Positions 17,361 to 26,582 of a stretch of DNA of 64,000 nucleotides are shown piece by piece (the first letter of the stretch is position 1; the number at the start of each line of letters is the position of its first letter). The translations under genes were made by a program, and so were the position numbers. The notes under the pieces are model-generated. The model was not told the origin of the DNA. It made no database searches and saw only the letters and a list, made by a program, of their open reading frames with translations. Origin of the DNA: MPNO01 sp965205995 (lineage in GTDB: Bacteria; Pseudomonadota; Alphaproteobacteria; MPNO01). The stretch covers positions 3,596,001 through 3,660,000 of the forward strand of contig OZ242200.1 of NCBI GenBank assembly GCA_965205995.1, read 5' to 3'.

Positions 17361-18434
17361 ATGCGCAGGACCGGACTCATCGCCGCTTCTCTGTCGATCG
17401 CGGCGCTTGCCCTGGGGACGGCCGAGGCGGCCGAGAAGGTTCGCCTCACCATCATTTCGGGGAACAACCACAACTACGCGCCGGTCGGCGCGGCGATCAA
17501 GGACTTCGTCCCCAAGGTCGACGAGATCCTCGCCAAGACCGGCAAGTACAAGGTGTCCTGGGTGCAGGGCTTCGGTGGGCAGATCGTCAAGGTGCGCGGC
17601 GAGCTCGACGGCGTGCAGGCCGGGCTGGGCGACCTCGGCGTGGTACCCGGGCCGTTCCACCCGGGGGAGCTGTCGCTCTACCAGATCGGCTATGTGACGC
17701 CGTTCACGACGCTCGACGTCCAGGTCGCGACCGATGCGATGAACCGCCTCTACGCCGAGTTCCCGGCGATGGAAAAGCAGGTTCAGCGCTTCAACCAGTC
17801 GATCCTCGGAATCTCCGGGACGGCGGATTTCTACGAGCTGTGGACGCGCAAGAAGATCGCCAAGTTCGCCGACCTCAAGGGAATGAAGATCGGCGCCGTC
17901 GGCTCGAACATCCCGTGGGTGACGGCGGCGGGCGCCACGCCGGTGACCATCAAGGGCCTGTCGACGATGTACAACGCGCTCAAGACCGGCATCTATGAGG
18001 GCGGCGTCCTCTGGCAGCAGGCGATGGCGGGGTTCAAATTCTGCGAGATCACCAAGTACAAGCTGGCGGCCGGGTTCGGCGCGGTCGCCAACGCGCTGCT
18101 GACCGCCAATAAGGACTCATGGCCCAAGATCCCGCGCGAGGTTCAGGCGGCGATCACCGAGGCTTCGGCCACATGGTCGGCCGGCGCCAACAAGAAGCTG
18201 ATCGGCGGCGGTAAGTGGGGCGTCGGGGTGTGCGAGAAGAAATACGGCCAGGAGACGCACGCGCTGTCGGCGGAGGAAAAGAAGACCTGGGCCTTCGCGA
18301 TTCCCAATATCGCGCAGCAATGGGCCAAGCGTCAGGACAAGGCGGGGCTGCCGGGCACCAAGATGCTGGTGAGCTACATGAACGACATGCGGGACAAGAA
18401 GCAGATCGTGACCCGCAACTGGGACCGCGAGTAG
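17361..18434 (+). CDS. TRAP transporter substrate-binding protein (DctP-like), system 2
   Basis: 357 residues from the ATG at 17361, after GGGGGAAA. Signal peptide of about 22 residues ending AEA. The mature part shows the DctP features: a FADLKGMKIGAVGS stretch and LKTGIYEGGVLWQQ, corresponding to the ligand-contacting loop. Ligand unknown. It is the first gene of a three-gene operon, but unlike systems 1 and 4 it is separated from dctQ by 156 bases that carry an inverted pair of palindromic repeats, which may make its mRNA more stable than that of the membrane subunits (inference). Confidence 0.87.
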   Translation: MRRTGLIAASLSIAALALGTAEAAEKVRLTIISGNNHNYAPVGAAIKDFVPKVDEILAKTGKYKVSWVQGFGGQIVKVRGELDGVQAGLGDLGVVPGPFHPGELSLYQIGYVTPFTTLDVQVATDAMNRLYAEFPAMEKQVQRFNQSILGISGTADFYELWTRKKIAKFADLKGMKIGAVGSNIPWVTAAGATPVTIKGLSTMYNALKTGIYEGGVLWQQAMAGFKFCEITKYKLAAGFGAVANALLTANKDSWPKIPREVQAAITEASATWSAGANKKLIGGGKWGVGVCEKKYGQETHALSAEEKKTWAFAIPNIAQQWAKRQDKAGLPGTKMLVSYMNDMRDKKQIVTRNWDRE

Positions 18435-18450
18435 CCCGCGATTTTCCTGC

Positions 18451-18491
18451 GCGCCCTTCGATACGCCGCTTCGCGGCTACTCAGGGTGAGG
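18451..18491 (+). repeat. Palindromic intergenic repeat, copy A
   Basis: About 41 bases, from GCGCCCTTCG to the GGTGAGG end, with an internal hairpin GCCGC-TTC-GCGGC. Closely matches copy C at 26583 (reversed) and copy B at 18519 (reversed). Confidence 0.75.
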
Positions 18492-18518
18492 AGAGGGTGG
18501 TGAGCCCGGGAAGAATTT

Positions 18519-18561
18519 CCTCATCCCGAGTAGGCCCCGCAGGGGCCGTATCGAGGGACGC
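18519..18561 (-). repeat. Palindromic intergenic repeat, copy B (inverted relative to A)
   Basis: Same outer ends as copies A and C, but the inner stem is GGCCCC-GCA-GGGGCC. The stem sequence differs while pairing is kept, which argues that the folded form matters. Copies A and B face each other 28 bases apart and could form one long hairpin between dctP and dctQ. Confidence 0.72.
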
Positions 18562-18590
18562 CCCGCTGCCGGCGTGACCCGCCCGGGCCG

Positions 18591-19112
18591 TTGCTGAACA
18601 CCCTGGATCGCGCCCTCGGGGCGCTCATCGTCTCGGGCAACAGCCTCGGCTCGGCCTGGATCTTCGTGATGATGCTGATGATCTCGGCCGACATCGCGAT
18701 GCGCTTCCTGTTCAGCGCCCCGATCAACGGCACGACCGAGCTGGTCACCATGTCGGTCGTCGCCGTCCTCTATCTCCAGCTCGCCTATACCCTGCGCTCG
18801 GGCAGCATGACGCGCTCGGATACGGTGCTGAACCGGCTGATCGCCAACTATCCGCGCGTCGGCCACTTCCTGTCGCTGGTCTTCTACCTCGCCGGCGTCG
18901 CCCTGATGGGGGCGATCGTGAAGGGCGCCTGGCCCAAATGGATCAAGTCCTACGAGCTCGACTTCTATGTCGGGATCGTGGGCGTGTTCACCTTTCCCGA
19001 TTGGCCGAGGCTTTTCGTCGTCTTCCTCGGCTGCACCCTGACCGGGCTCCAGTTCCTCCTCCTCGCCGCACGCAGCGCTCGCGCGATGCTGCGGCCGGAA
19101 GCGGCGCCCTAG
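18591..19112 (+). CDS. TRAP transporter small membrane subunit (DctQ-like), system 2
   Basis: 173 residues. The start is a TTG at 18591; the frame is open further left but offers no ATG and only repeat sequence. Four membrane helices are expected. The segment GTTELVTMSVVAVLYLQLAY followed by LRSGSMTRSD parallels DctQ of system 1 almost position by position, supporting paralogy. Ends nine bases before dctM. The scaffold role in the inner membrane is as for other DctQ proteins. Confidence 0.83.
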   Translation: MLNTLDRALGALIVSGNSLGSAWIFVMMLMISADIAMRFLFSAPINGTTELVTMSVVAVLYLQLAYTLRSGSMTRSDTVLNRLIANYPRVGHFLSLVFYLAGVALMGAIVKGAWPKWIKSYELDFYVGIVGVFTFPDWPRLFVVFLGCTLTGLQFLLLAARSARAMLRPEAAP

Positions 19113-19121
19113 GCGGTCGCG

Positions 19122-20462
19122 ATGGAAGCCTTCGAAATCGCCCTGGTGTCGGTGTTCGCGATGCTGCTGCTGATCTATTTCGGCATGCACATCGCGGTCA
19201 CGCTGGCGCTGATTTCCTTCGTCGGCGCCTGGGTGATCACGGGCAACGCGACGATCGCCTTCAGCCTGTTGCTGATCGCCGCCGAGAAGACGGTGAACAA
19301 TTTCGTCTTCGCCGTCATCCCGCTTTTCGTGCTGATGGGGTTCCTCGTCGCCGCCGCCGGGATGGGGCGGGATGCCTACGATATCGGCCAGATCATGCTG
19401 CGCAGGGTGCGCGGCGGGCTCGGCATGGCGACCGTCGTCGCCAACGCGATCTTCGCCTCGATCACCGGCGCCTCGGTGGCGTCCGCCTCGGTCTTCTCCA
19501 AGGTCGCGGTGCCGGAGATGATGCGGCACGGCTATTATGGGCGCTTCGCGGTCGGCACGGTCGCCGGGTCGTCGGTTCTCGGCATGCTGATCCCGCCGAG
19601 CGTGCTGCTGATCATCTATGCGCTGATCGCCGAGGAATCGGTGGGCGATCTGTTCATCGCCGGTATCGGCCCCGGCATCCTGCTGACGATCGCGTTCTGC
19701 GGGCTGATCTACATCATGGCGACGTTTTTTCCGCGCACCGTCCAGGCCGCCCGGGTGGCCGACGAGGGCGGGGGTGGAGACGAGGAGGAGGAGACGCTCA
19801 GCGCGGCCGATCTGTGGCGCAAGGCGCTGCCGATCACGGCGCTCATCCTCTTGGTGCTGGGCGGCCTCTATGGCGGGGTCTTCACCCCGGTCGAGGCGGG
19901 CGCCGCCGGCGCGCTGCTGGCGCTGATCTTCGCGCTCGCCCGCCGCTCCCTCACCTGGCGCAGCTTCTGGAACGTGCTGCTGGACTCCGGGAACATCACC
20001 GCGACGCTCCTGTTCCTGATCTGCTCGGCGAGCATGTACAGCCGCATGCTCGGCATGTCGGGCCTGCCCTCGGAGATGGCCGCGATCTTCGACAATCTGG
20101 GCGCCGGGTTCTACGGCATGCTCGCCTTCTACGTGCTGGTGGTGATCGTCCTCGGCACCATCATCGACTCGGTCTCGATCATGCTGATCATGGTGCCGCT
20201 GTTCCTGGCGGCGCTCCAGTTTTTCCAGATCGACCTTGTGTGGTTCGGGATCGTGACCGTGATCGCGACCGAGATCGGGCTGCTCACCCCGCCTCTGGGG
20301 ATCGCGGTCTTTGTGGTGCACTCGACGCTGGCGCGCCCCGACATCACGCTCAAGGACATCTTCATCGGCTCGGCGCCGTTCGCGCTGGCGATGCTGTTCG
20401 TCCTGATCCTGATCATCCTGTTCCCGCCGATCGCGACCTGGCTGGTCACGATCAAGCTCTGA
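19122..20462 (+). CDS. TRAP transporter large membrane subunit (DctM-like), system 2
   Basis: 446 residues, about 12 membrane segments. Shares with system 1 the blocks VAGSSVLGMLIPPS, EESVGDLFIAGI and EIGLLTPPLGIA, showing recent common origin. An acidic, glycine-rich insert (about residues 207-222, GGGGDEEEE) in the large cytoplasmic loop is not seen in the other DctM proteins here. Last gene of TRAP operon 2 and convergent with the HDO-type gene, 20 bases away. Confidence 0.9.
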   Translation: MEAFEIALVSVFAMLLLIYFGMHIAVTLALISFVGAWVITGNATIAFSLLLIAAEKTVNNFVFAVIPLFVLMGFLVAAAGMGRDAYDIGQIMLRRVRGGLGMATVVANAIFASITGASVASASVFSKVAVPEMMRHGYYGRFAVGTVAGSSVLGMLIPPSVLLIIYALIAEESVGDLFIAGIGPGILLTIAFCGLIYIMATFFPRTVQAARVADEGGGGDEEEETLSAADLWRKALPITALILLVLGGLYGGVFTPVEAGAAGALLALIFALARRSLTWRSFWNVLLDSGNITATLLFLICSASMYSRMLGMSGLPSEMAAIFDNLGAGFYGMLAFYVLVVIVLGTIIDSVSIMLIMVPLFLAALQFFQIDLVWFGIVTVIATEIGLLTPPLGIAVFVVHSTLARPDITLKDIFIGSAPFALAMLFVLILIILFPPIATWLVTIKL

Positions 20463-20482
20463 CCGCGCGGGCCGCGGCGCGG

Positions 20483-21172
20483 CTATTGCAGCCGGTAGCC
20501 GACTTCGTAATGCAGGTTGATTCCGTCCCAGAACATGTATTTGAGGCGCGCGCCCTCGCTCGCGTAGTGGAGCGCCATGTCCTGCTTCTCGCGCGTGTCG
20601 CAGTGCTTGACCAGGGCCTCGAAGGCGCGCCCGCCATGCTCGATATCGGCCTCGGCGTGGACCCACCAGTATTCGAGCTCGTGCTCGGTGAAACCATAGG
20701 TCCCGCGCAGCGCCGGCAGCACCTTGGAGAACAGCTTGGGCTCCTGCGCCTCGCTGGCGATATGGACCCCGGCGACGCCGGCGATCCAGTGCTGGGTCGC
20801 GGTGGTGGCGAGCTCCCAGTTGAGCCAGCACTCCGTCGTCGGCAGGCCGCGCTCGGTGGCGAGCTGCTCGCGCGTCATCCCGCAGGCCTCGCAGAACCGC
20901 AGCAGCAGCTCGACATGCGGGTTGGCGGGATCGGTCTCCTCGCGATAGTTCTCCATCTCCATCTCGACGACGTCGTCCGGCGCGTTGGCGCAGATGTTGA
21001 ACAGCGCCGTCGGGATCAGATTGCCGATCCAGTACCAGTGCTCGCGGATGGCGCCGGCGATGGTCTCGCGCCTGGCCTGGCCCGCCGCCCATCTGTCGAT
21101 CAGCGGGTGGTCGGCCTGGTGGCGCCGGTCGACCACGCCCTGCAGCGCATCGCGGAACGATCTGTCGGTCAT
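20483..21172 (-). CDS. Haem-oxygenase-like diiron oxidase (HDO; CADD/PqqC-like fold)
   Basis: 229 residues, all helical. Diiron ligands of the HDO family can be placed: Glu-x6-His in REETDPANPH and His-x3-Asp-x2-His in VHAEADIEH, plus a candidate Glu in TTECWLNWE. This is the CADD/UndA/SznF pattern rather than that of PqqC or TenA, which lack iron. HDOs do oxidative cleavage, N-oxygenation or decarboxylation. It follows dctM of system 3 by 22 bases with a strong GGAGGAGAG ribosome site, so it is the fourth gene of that TRAP operon. Substrate unknown. Confidence 0.75.
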   Translation of the reverse strand: MTDRSFRDALQGVVDRRHQADHPLIDRWAAGQARRETIAGAIREHWYWIGNLIPTALFNICANAPDDVVEMEMENYREETDPANPHVELLLRFCEACGMTREQLATERGLPTTECWLNWELATTATQHWIAGVAGVHIASEAQEPKLFSKVLPALRGTYGFTEHELEYWWVHAEADIEHGGRAFEALVKHCDTREKQDMALHYASEGARLKYMFWDGINLHYEVGYRLQ

Positions 21173-21194
21173 TTGCCTCTCTCCTCCGCCTTTG

Positions 21195-22520
21195 TCAGCC
21201 CATCAGCCCGGGCAGGAACAACACCACGTCCGGCACCGCGATCAGCAACGCCAGCAACACGAAGGCGCAGCCGATATAGGGCAGGCCCGCATAGACCACC
21301 TGCGAGAATGTGGTCCCCGGCGGCGCCACCCCCATCATCACGAACAGCAGCAGGCCGAACGGCGGCGTGGTGGTCGAGATCTCGAGCGCCAGCACGATGA
21401 TGATGCCGAACCAGACCGGGTCGAATCCGAGCGAGATCGCAAGCGGGACGAAGATCGGGATGGTCAACATCATCTGCGAGATCTGGTCGACGAACATGCC
21501 GAGGAACAGAAGCACCGCGAACATGAACAGCAGCATCGCCAGCCGCGGCAGCTCGAACCCGGTCACCCAGTCGACGATCCCGGAGCTGGCGCCCGAAAAG
21601 GCCATGATCTGGCTGAACGTCGACGACGCCAACAGGATCATGAACACCATCGTGGTCACCACCAGCGTCCCCTCGACCGACTTGCGGATCACCCGCCAGC
21701 TGAGAACCCGGAAGGCGGCGGCCAGCACCAGCACCCCGACGACGCCGAAGGCGGCCGCCTCCGACGGGGTGGCGATGCCGATCAGGATCAGCCCGATGAC
21801 GCAGAAGAAGACGAAGCCGAGCGGCAGGATGTTGACCACGGTGAGCAGGATCTTGGTGCCGAAACTCGTAGCCTCCACGTCGTAGCGCGGCGCGGCGTCG
21901 GGATCGAGCTTGACCTGGACGAAGATCAGCACCGCGTAGAAGGTCGCCAGGATCAGCCCCGGCACGACGCCGCCGATCAGGAGCCGGCCGATATCGATCG
22001 TCGTCAGGGCTCCCATCAGGCTGCCGAGGAGGACGACCAGCGCGGATGGCGGGATCAGGATGGCGAGGCTGCCGGAGCCCAGGATCGGCCCCATCGACAT
22101 GTGCTTCTTGTAACCCCGCCGGGTCATCTCGGGCACCATCGAGGAGCCCATCATCGCGGTGGTCGAGATGCTGGAGCCCGAGAGCGCGGCGAATATGGTC
22201 CCGCCGGCGACCGCCATATAGGACAGCCGGCCGGGCACCCGCCCGAACACCTTGTCGAGGGTGGAGAAGATGCGCTCGGCGATGCCGCAGTGGAAGAACA
22301 GCTCGCCCATCAGGATGAACAGCGGCACCGGGATCAGCAGGAAGTTGGAGATCGACCTTGTGCCGTTGTTGATCAGCTGCTCGATGCCGGCGGCGCCGCC
22401 CATGAACACCATCGCGCCGACCACGTTGGCGATCAGGAAGGCGAAGGCGACCGGGATCGACAGCACCATCAGCCCGACCACCAGGCCGAGCATCAGGATG
22501 CCGGCGGTGTACCACTCCAT
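21195..22520 (-). CDS. TRAP transporter large membrane subunit (DctM-like), system 3
   Basis: 441 residues with about 12 membrane segments. Family blocks include GGTIFAALSGSSISTTAMMG, the SLAILIPPSALVVLLG turn and EISTTTPPFGLLLFV. It is only distantly related to the DctM of systems 1 and 2, so this operon was acquired or diverged separately. Begins one base after the dctQ stop. It is followed by the HDO-type oxidase, which makes this TRAP set the most specific clue to a transported oxidase substrate in the window. Confidence 0.9.
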   Translation of the reverse strand: MEWYTAGILMLGLVVGLMVLSIPVAFAFLIANVVGAMVFMGGAAGIEQLINNGTRSISNFLLIPVPLFILMGELFFHCGIAERIFSTLDKVFGRVPGRLSYMAVAGGTIFAALSGSSISTTAMMGSSMVPEMTRRGYKKHMSMGPILGSGSLAILIPPSALVVLLGSLMGALTTIDIGRLLIGGVVPGLILATFYAVLIFVQVKLDPDAAPRYDVEATSFGTKILLTVVNILPLGFVFFCVIGLILIGIATPSEAAAFGVVGVLVLAAAFRVLSWRVIRKSVEGTLVVTTMVFMILLASSTFSQIMAFSGASSGIVDWVTGFELPRLAMLLFMFAVLLFLGMFVDQISQMMLTIPIFVPLAISLGFDPVWFGIIIVLALEISTTTPPFGLLLFVMMGVAPPGTTFSQVVYAGLPYIGCAFVLLALLIAVPDVVLFLPGLMG

Positions 22521-22521
22521 C

Positions 22522-23034
22522 TCAGAGCCCCTCGGCGCCGGTCTGATCGACGGCCCACATCGAGTCCGGTCCGAACAGGAAACGGGCGAACTCGGTCGCC
22601 AGCAGGAAGAAGGCGAGCGGCACCGGCGCGGTCACGATCCAGCCGGGCATGGCGAACGAGCGGATGTCGTCGAAGCCGCGGATATATTCGGCGATCACCA
22701 CGGTGAGCGAGAACCAGGCGAGCAGCAGGCAGATCGAGATTCCCGCGACATAGACCAGGCGTTCGACCCAGCGGCGGGGCGCGCCCTTGAGGCGGCCGAT
22801 GAAAATGGTGATGAAGACGTGGCTCTTGCGCCGGAGCACCCATGGCGTCGCGAAGAGGGTGGAGTGCAGGAGCCCGTATTCGGCGAGGGTGACGGTCCAC
22901 AGCGGCGAGGGGATGCCGGCCGTGCGCACCGTCACGTCGTAGACGATGGCGAGAAAGATCGCGGTGAGCACGAAGCCGCCGAGTACGGCCAGCCCCGTGA
23001 TCACCGCATCGTAAGCCCGCGCAAGATTACGCAT
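22522..23034 (-). CDS. TRAP transporter small membrane subunit (DctQ-like), system 3
   Basis: 170 residues with four membrane helices; LHSTLFATPWVLRRKSHVFI after the first two is the DctQ signature. Lies 34 bases after dctP and directly before dctM. Upstream ribosome site is weak, suggesting coupling to dctP. Confidence 0.82.
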   Translation of the reverse strand: MRNLARAYDAVITGLAVLGGFVLTAIFLAIVYDVTVRTAGIPSPLWTVTLAEYGLLHSTLFATPWVLRRKSHVFITIFIGRLKGAPRRWVERLVYVAGISICLLLAWFSLTVVIAEYIRGFDDIRSFAMPGWIVTAPVPLAFFLLATEFARFLFGPDSMWAVDQTGAEGL

Positions 23035-23068
23035 CGCGCGGCGTAGCGGGTACCGGCATCCGGCGCCG

Positions 23069-24067
23069 CTACTTGCGGAACAGCTTGGACTTGAAGTCCT
23101 CGATCAGCGCCGCGGGGATCTTGTTCTTGGCGAGCGCCTGCCACACGCCGATATTGTAGGCCGCGTCGAGATAGGTCTCCGCCGCCTTGCCCTTGAGATC
23201 GATATCGACCATGCCGCGCTTCTTGAGCTTGACCTTCTCGTCGGCGCTCATCTTCGCGAACAGGCTGTGCGACCAGATCTCGGACTCGATCGCCGCCCGG
23301 GTGATGGCCCGCTTGTGGGCGCTCGACAGCTTGTCCCATTTGGCCTGGTTGGCGGCGATGATGATGTCGCCCTGCCAGTAGGCCGGGGTGAGCCGGTATT
23401 TGAGGAACTTGTCCCAACCGAAATTGGTCACCCCCGGGCCGATCCACGCCGCGCCCTTGACGATGCCGCGTTCGAGGCCGGAATACATTTCCGCCACATG
23501 AATCGGCACCGCTGAGCCGCCGAACCGCTTGAGGAACTCGCGGTAGATCGCGACGCCGCGGATCTTCATGCCGTTGAAGTCGGGCACGCCGTCGGCGGCG
23601 AATTTCGGCTTCTCGGTCAGGTAGACGTAGAACGTGTAGCCCGATCCGTAATAGCCGAGCAGCTCGGCCTTGAGGCGCTTGCGAACCTGCTGGTTCATCA
23701 ACGCCAGACCGCCGGTCGAGCGGACTTCCATCGCGTGCAAATTGGAGCCGTTGAGCGCCTGGATCTCGGGTATCTCGCCGAGGAAGTAGGACATCGGCCC
23801 GTAATAGACGTCGATCACGCCGCGCGAGATGCCCTTCATCTGCTCGGGCACCGGGGTGACGTCGGGCCCGCCGATATAGCGGATGCTGATCTCGTTGTTC
23901 GAGTACTGCGCCGCCCGCTTGGCGAAATCGTGCAGCGGCGGGTTGAACGGGTGCTTGCGCGGGAAGGCGGTGATCGACTTCCACGACACGCTCGCCGCCG
24001 CCGCCGGCAAAGCGGAAAGCGCGAAGGAAAGGATCACGCTACCGAATACGAGTCTCGCCAGTTTCAT
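23069..24067 (-). CDS. TRAP transporter substrate-binding protein (DctP-like), system 3
   Basis: 332 residues from the ATG at 24067, preceded by GGAGG; the open frame to 24208 has no better start. Signal peptide to about residue 24 (ALPAAAAS). The mature protein has YYGSGYTFYVYLTEKPKFAA and GLERGIVKGAAWIGPG, the ligand loop. First gene of the leftward operon P-Q-M-HDO; divergent from an amidase gene, with a 161-base shared control region. Confidence 0.87.
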   Translation of the reverse strand: MKLARLVFGSVILSFALSALPAAAASVSWKSITAFPRKHPFNPPLHDFAKRAAQYSNNEISIRYIGGPDVTPVPEQMKGISRGVIDVYYGPMSYFLGEIPEIQALNGSNLHAMEVRSTGGLALMNQQVRKRLKAELLGYYGSGYTFYVYLTEKPKFAADGVPDFNGMKIRGVAIYREFLKRFGGSAVPIHVAEMYSGLERGIVKGAAWIGPGVTNFGWDKFLKYRLTPAYWQGDIIIAANQAKWDKLSSAHKRAITRAAIESEIWSHSLFAKMSADEKVKLKKRGMVDIDLKGKAAETYLDAAYNIGVWQALAKNKIPAALIEDFKSKLFRK

Positions 24068-24228
24068 GCTCGCCTCCTTGATTGGAACGGAACGGACGAC
24101 CCTTGCGGGTTTCGGGATTCCAACAATAATCCTGCTTGTACCGGGACGATCTTCCTGCGCCCCCGCAGGCAAGTCAACCGAACCCCGGGACCGTCCGACG
24201 GGCGGCAACCGAACAGCGTGGAGTTCCG

Positions 24229-25635
24229 ATGAACGAAACCACCGCCTTCATGGCGCTGACCGATCTGGTCGCGTCTTTCGAAGCGAAACGTCTGTCCCCG
24301 GTCGAGGCGGTCCAGACCGCCTACCGGCGCATCGAGAGATACGAAGAAGACCTCAACGCGTTCTGCCACCTGCTCGACGAAAGCGAGGCGCTCGACGCGG
24401 CGCGCGAGGCGGAGGCGAGATGGTCGCAGGGCGCCCCCGCGGGTCCGCTCGACGGCGTGCCGATCACGGTGAAGGACGCCATCCTCGCCACCGGCTGGGC
24501 GACGCTCAGGGGCTCGCGACTGTCCGACCCCGACACCCCGGATAGCGAGGACTCGCCCTCGGTCGCCCGCGCCCGCGAGGCCGGCGCGATCGTCATCGGC
24601 AAGACCACCATGCCGGAATTCGGCTGGAAGGGGGTCACCGACTGCCCGCTGAGCGGCATCACCCGCAGCCCCTGGGATTTCTCGAAAACCCCCGGCGGGT
24701 CGAGCGGCGGGTCGGCGGCGGCGCTGGCGGCGGGGATCGGCAATGCCGCGATCGGCACCGATGCCGGCGGCTCGGTGCGCATACCGGGCAGCTTCTCGGG
24801 CCTGGTCGCGCTCAAGGCGACTTACGGGCGCGTCGCCAACTATCCGCCGAGCGCGGCGGGCTCGCTCGGCCATATCGGCCCGATGACCCGTACCGTCGCC
24901 GACACCGCGCTGATACTGAACCTGCTCGCGAGGCCCGATGCGCGCGACCCGGCGGGGCTGCCCTATGACGGGCGCGACTTCCGGGCGGGTATCGAGGACG
25001 GGGTGGAAGGGCTCCGCCTCGCCTTCAGCCCCACCCTCGGCTATGGCCGGGTCGACCCGGAGGTTGCGGCTCTGGTCTCCAAGGCGGCGGCGGCGTTCGA
25101 GGCGCTCGGCGCCCGCGTCGAGCTTGTGGAAGAACCGTTCGAAGACCCGAGCGCCTGCTTCCGGGTCCATTTCTTCTCCGGCATATCGCACGCGCTCAGA
25201 AACCTGACACCCGATCGGCGCGGACTGATCGACCCCGGCATCCTTCCCATACTCGAGCAGGCGCGCGCGATCGGCCGCACCGAATACATGGAGGCGATCG
25301 ACCGGCGCGTCGCCTTCTCGCGGGCAGCCAGGCTGTTTCTCGAAACCTTCGATGTCCTGGTGACGCCGACCATGGCGGTGCCGCCTTTCGAGGCGGGAAG
25401 GCTGTCGCCGGATGGCTACGATGCGGAAAACTGGATGGAATGGTCGCCCTTCACCTACCCGTTCAACCTGACCGGCCAGCCGGCGATTTCGGTCCCCTGC
25501 GGCTTCACCGAAGCGGGGCTCCCGGTCGGTCTGCAGATCGTCGGCCAGTATTACGACGAGGCGACGGTGCTGCGGACCGCGAGGGCCTACGAGGCCGCGC
25601 ACCCGACGACCGACCGGCGCCCGAAGCTGTCGTGA
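24229..25635 (+). CDS. Amidase-signature family amidase
   Basis: 468 residues from the ATG at 24229 (GGAG upstream). The Ser-cisSer-Lys triad is complete: Lys82 in ITVKDAI, cis-Ser158 in GGSSGGS and nucleophile Ser182 in GTDAGGSVRIP. The family hydrolyses amides, including aryl amides, indoleacetamide, mandelamide and Glu-tRNA; without the gatBC neighbours, a catabolic amidase is more likely than GatA. Divergent from TRAP system 3 and followed 77 bases later by the CmcJ-like gene on the same strand. Confidence 0.87.
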   Translation: MNETTAFMALTDLVASFEAKRLSPVEAVQTAYRRIERYEEDLNAFCHLLDESEALDAAREAEARWSQGAPAGPLDGVPITVKDAILATGWATLRGSRLSDPDTPDSEDSPSVARAREAGAIVIGKTTMPEFGWKGVTDCPLSGITRSPWDFSKTPGGSSGGSAAALAAGIGNAAIGTDAGGSVRIPGSFSGLVALKATYGRVANYPPSAAGSLGHIGPMTRTVADTALILNLLARPDARDPAGLPYDGRDFRAGIEDGVEGLRLAFSPTLGYGRVDPEVAALVSKAAAAFEALGARVELVEEPFEDPSACFRVHFFSGISHALRNLTPDRRGLIDPGILPILEQARAIGRTEYMEAIDRRVAFSRAARLFLETFDVLVTPTMAVPPFEAGRLSPDGYDAENWMEWSPFTYPFNLTGQPAISVPCGFTEAGLPVGLQIVGQYYDEATVLRTARAYEAAHPTTDRRPKLS

Positions 25636-25712
25636 CCGGGACGGGTTGCCGGCGGGGGCGCGGCGTCCTATCTGGCAGCGCAGGGAATTGCAGGGACATC
25701 GGGAGCAGCGAC

Positions 25713-26534
25713 ATGCCGGATACCGCCGCGATCGACAGCGTGACCGCCACGCTGAACTATGTCGTCGATACCGGGGTGAAGCCGGTCAACCGGACCATGG
25801 AATCGGGCAATATGGCCCGCGTCCGCAGCGGCACCTACGAGACGCGCGAGATGACGATCCGCGACGGGCGGAGGCTGCGCGACAGCTTCTCGCTCGACGA
25901 GACCGGGTTCGTCTTCGTCGACCACAAGACGGAGACCGAAGACTTCTTCAACCCCGAAGATCTGGCCTCGACCTACTATCCGGAGGTCGAAGAGCTGATC
26001 AAGGAGCAGACCGGCGCCGAACGGGTGCTGATCTTCGACCACACGCTGCGCTCGGGCAGCCAGGCGACGCGCGAGGAGAGAAAGGTGCGCGAGCCGGTCA
26101 CCCAGGTCCACAACGACTACACCGAATGGTCGGGCCCGCAGCGCGTCCGCGACCTGCTGCCCGACGAGGCGGAGGATTTGCTGAAGCGGCGTTTCGCCAT
26201 CGTCCAGGTGTGGCGCGCGATCACGCGGCCGATCGAATCCCATCCGCTCGCCATCGCCGACGCCAGGAGCCTCGCGCCCGAAAACCTCGTCGCCTCGGAG
26301 CGGCGCTACCCCGACCGGGTGGGCGAGACCTACCAGGTCGCCTACGGCCCGGACCACCGGTGGTACTATTTCCCGCGCATGAACCGCGACGAGGCGCTGG
26401 TGTTCAAGGTCTACGAATCCGAGACGGACGGCCGCGCGCGGTTCACCGCCCACACCGCCTTCGACGACCCGCACACGCCGGACGGCGCGCCCGAGCGCGA
26501 GAGCATCGAGATTCGAACCATCGCGTTTTTTTAG
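25713..26534 (+). CDS. CmcJ/NvfI-family oxidoreductase
   Basis: 273 residues from the ATG at 25713. The motif VHNDYTEWSG supplies the HxD pair, and RPIESHPLAIAD, YFPRMNRDEALVFKVYES and FTAHTAFDDP follow in the order seen in CmcJ-like proteins, the last giving a distal His. Characterised relatives are cephamycin CmcJ and fungal NvfI/AsaB-like enzymes, which are non-haem iron oxidases. The bacterial members are mostly uncharacterised. It lies between an amidase and a VOC protein, so a catabolic rather than antibiotic role seems likelier here. Confidence 0.75.
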   Translation: MPDTAAIDSVTATLNYVVDTGVKPVNRTMESGNMARVRSGTYETREMTIRDGRRLRDSFSLDETGFVFVDHKTETEDFFNPEDLASTYYPEVEELIKEQTGAERVLIFDHTLRSGSQATREERKVREPVTQVHNDYTEWSGPQRVRDLLPDEAEDLLKRRFAIVQVWRAITRPIESHPLAIADARSLAPENLVASERRYPDRVGETYQVAYGPDHRWYYFPRMNRDEALVFKVYESETDGRARFTAHTAFDDPHTPDGAPERESIEIRTIAFF

Positions 26535-26582
26535 GGGGCCTCCGTCTTGCTTGGAATGAGGTATTGGCCGGCCACCACCCAC

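Noticed and set aside
24229..25635. GatA subunit of the Glu-tRNA amidotransferase
   Set aside because: The signature triad fits, but there is no gatB or gatC nearby and the context is catabolic.
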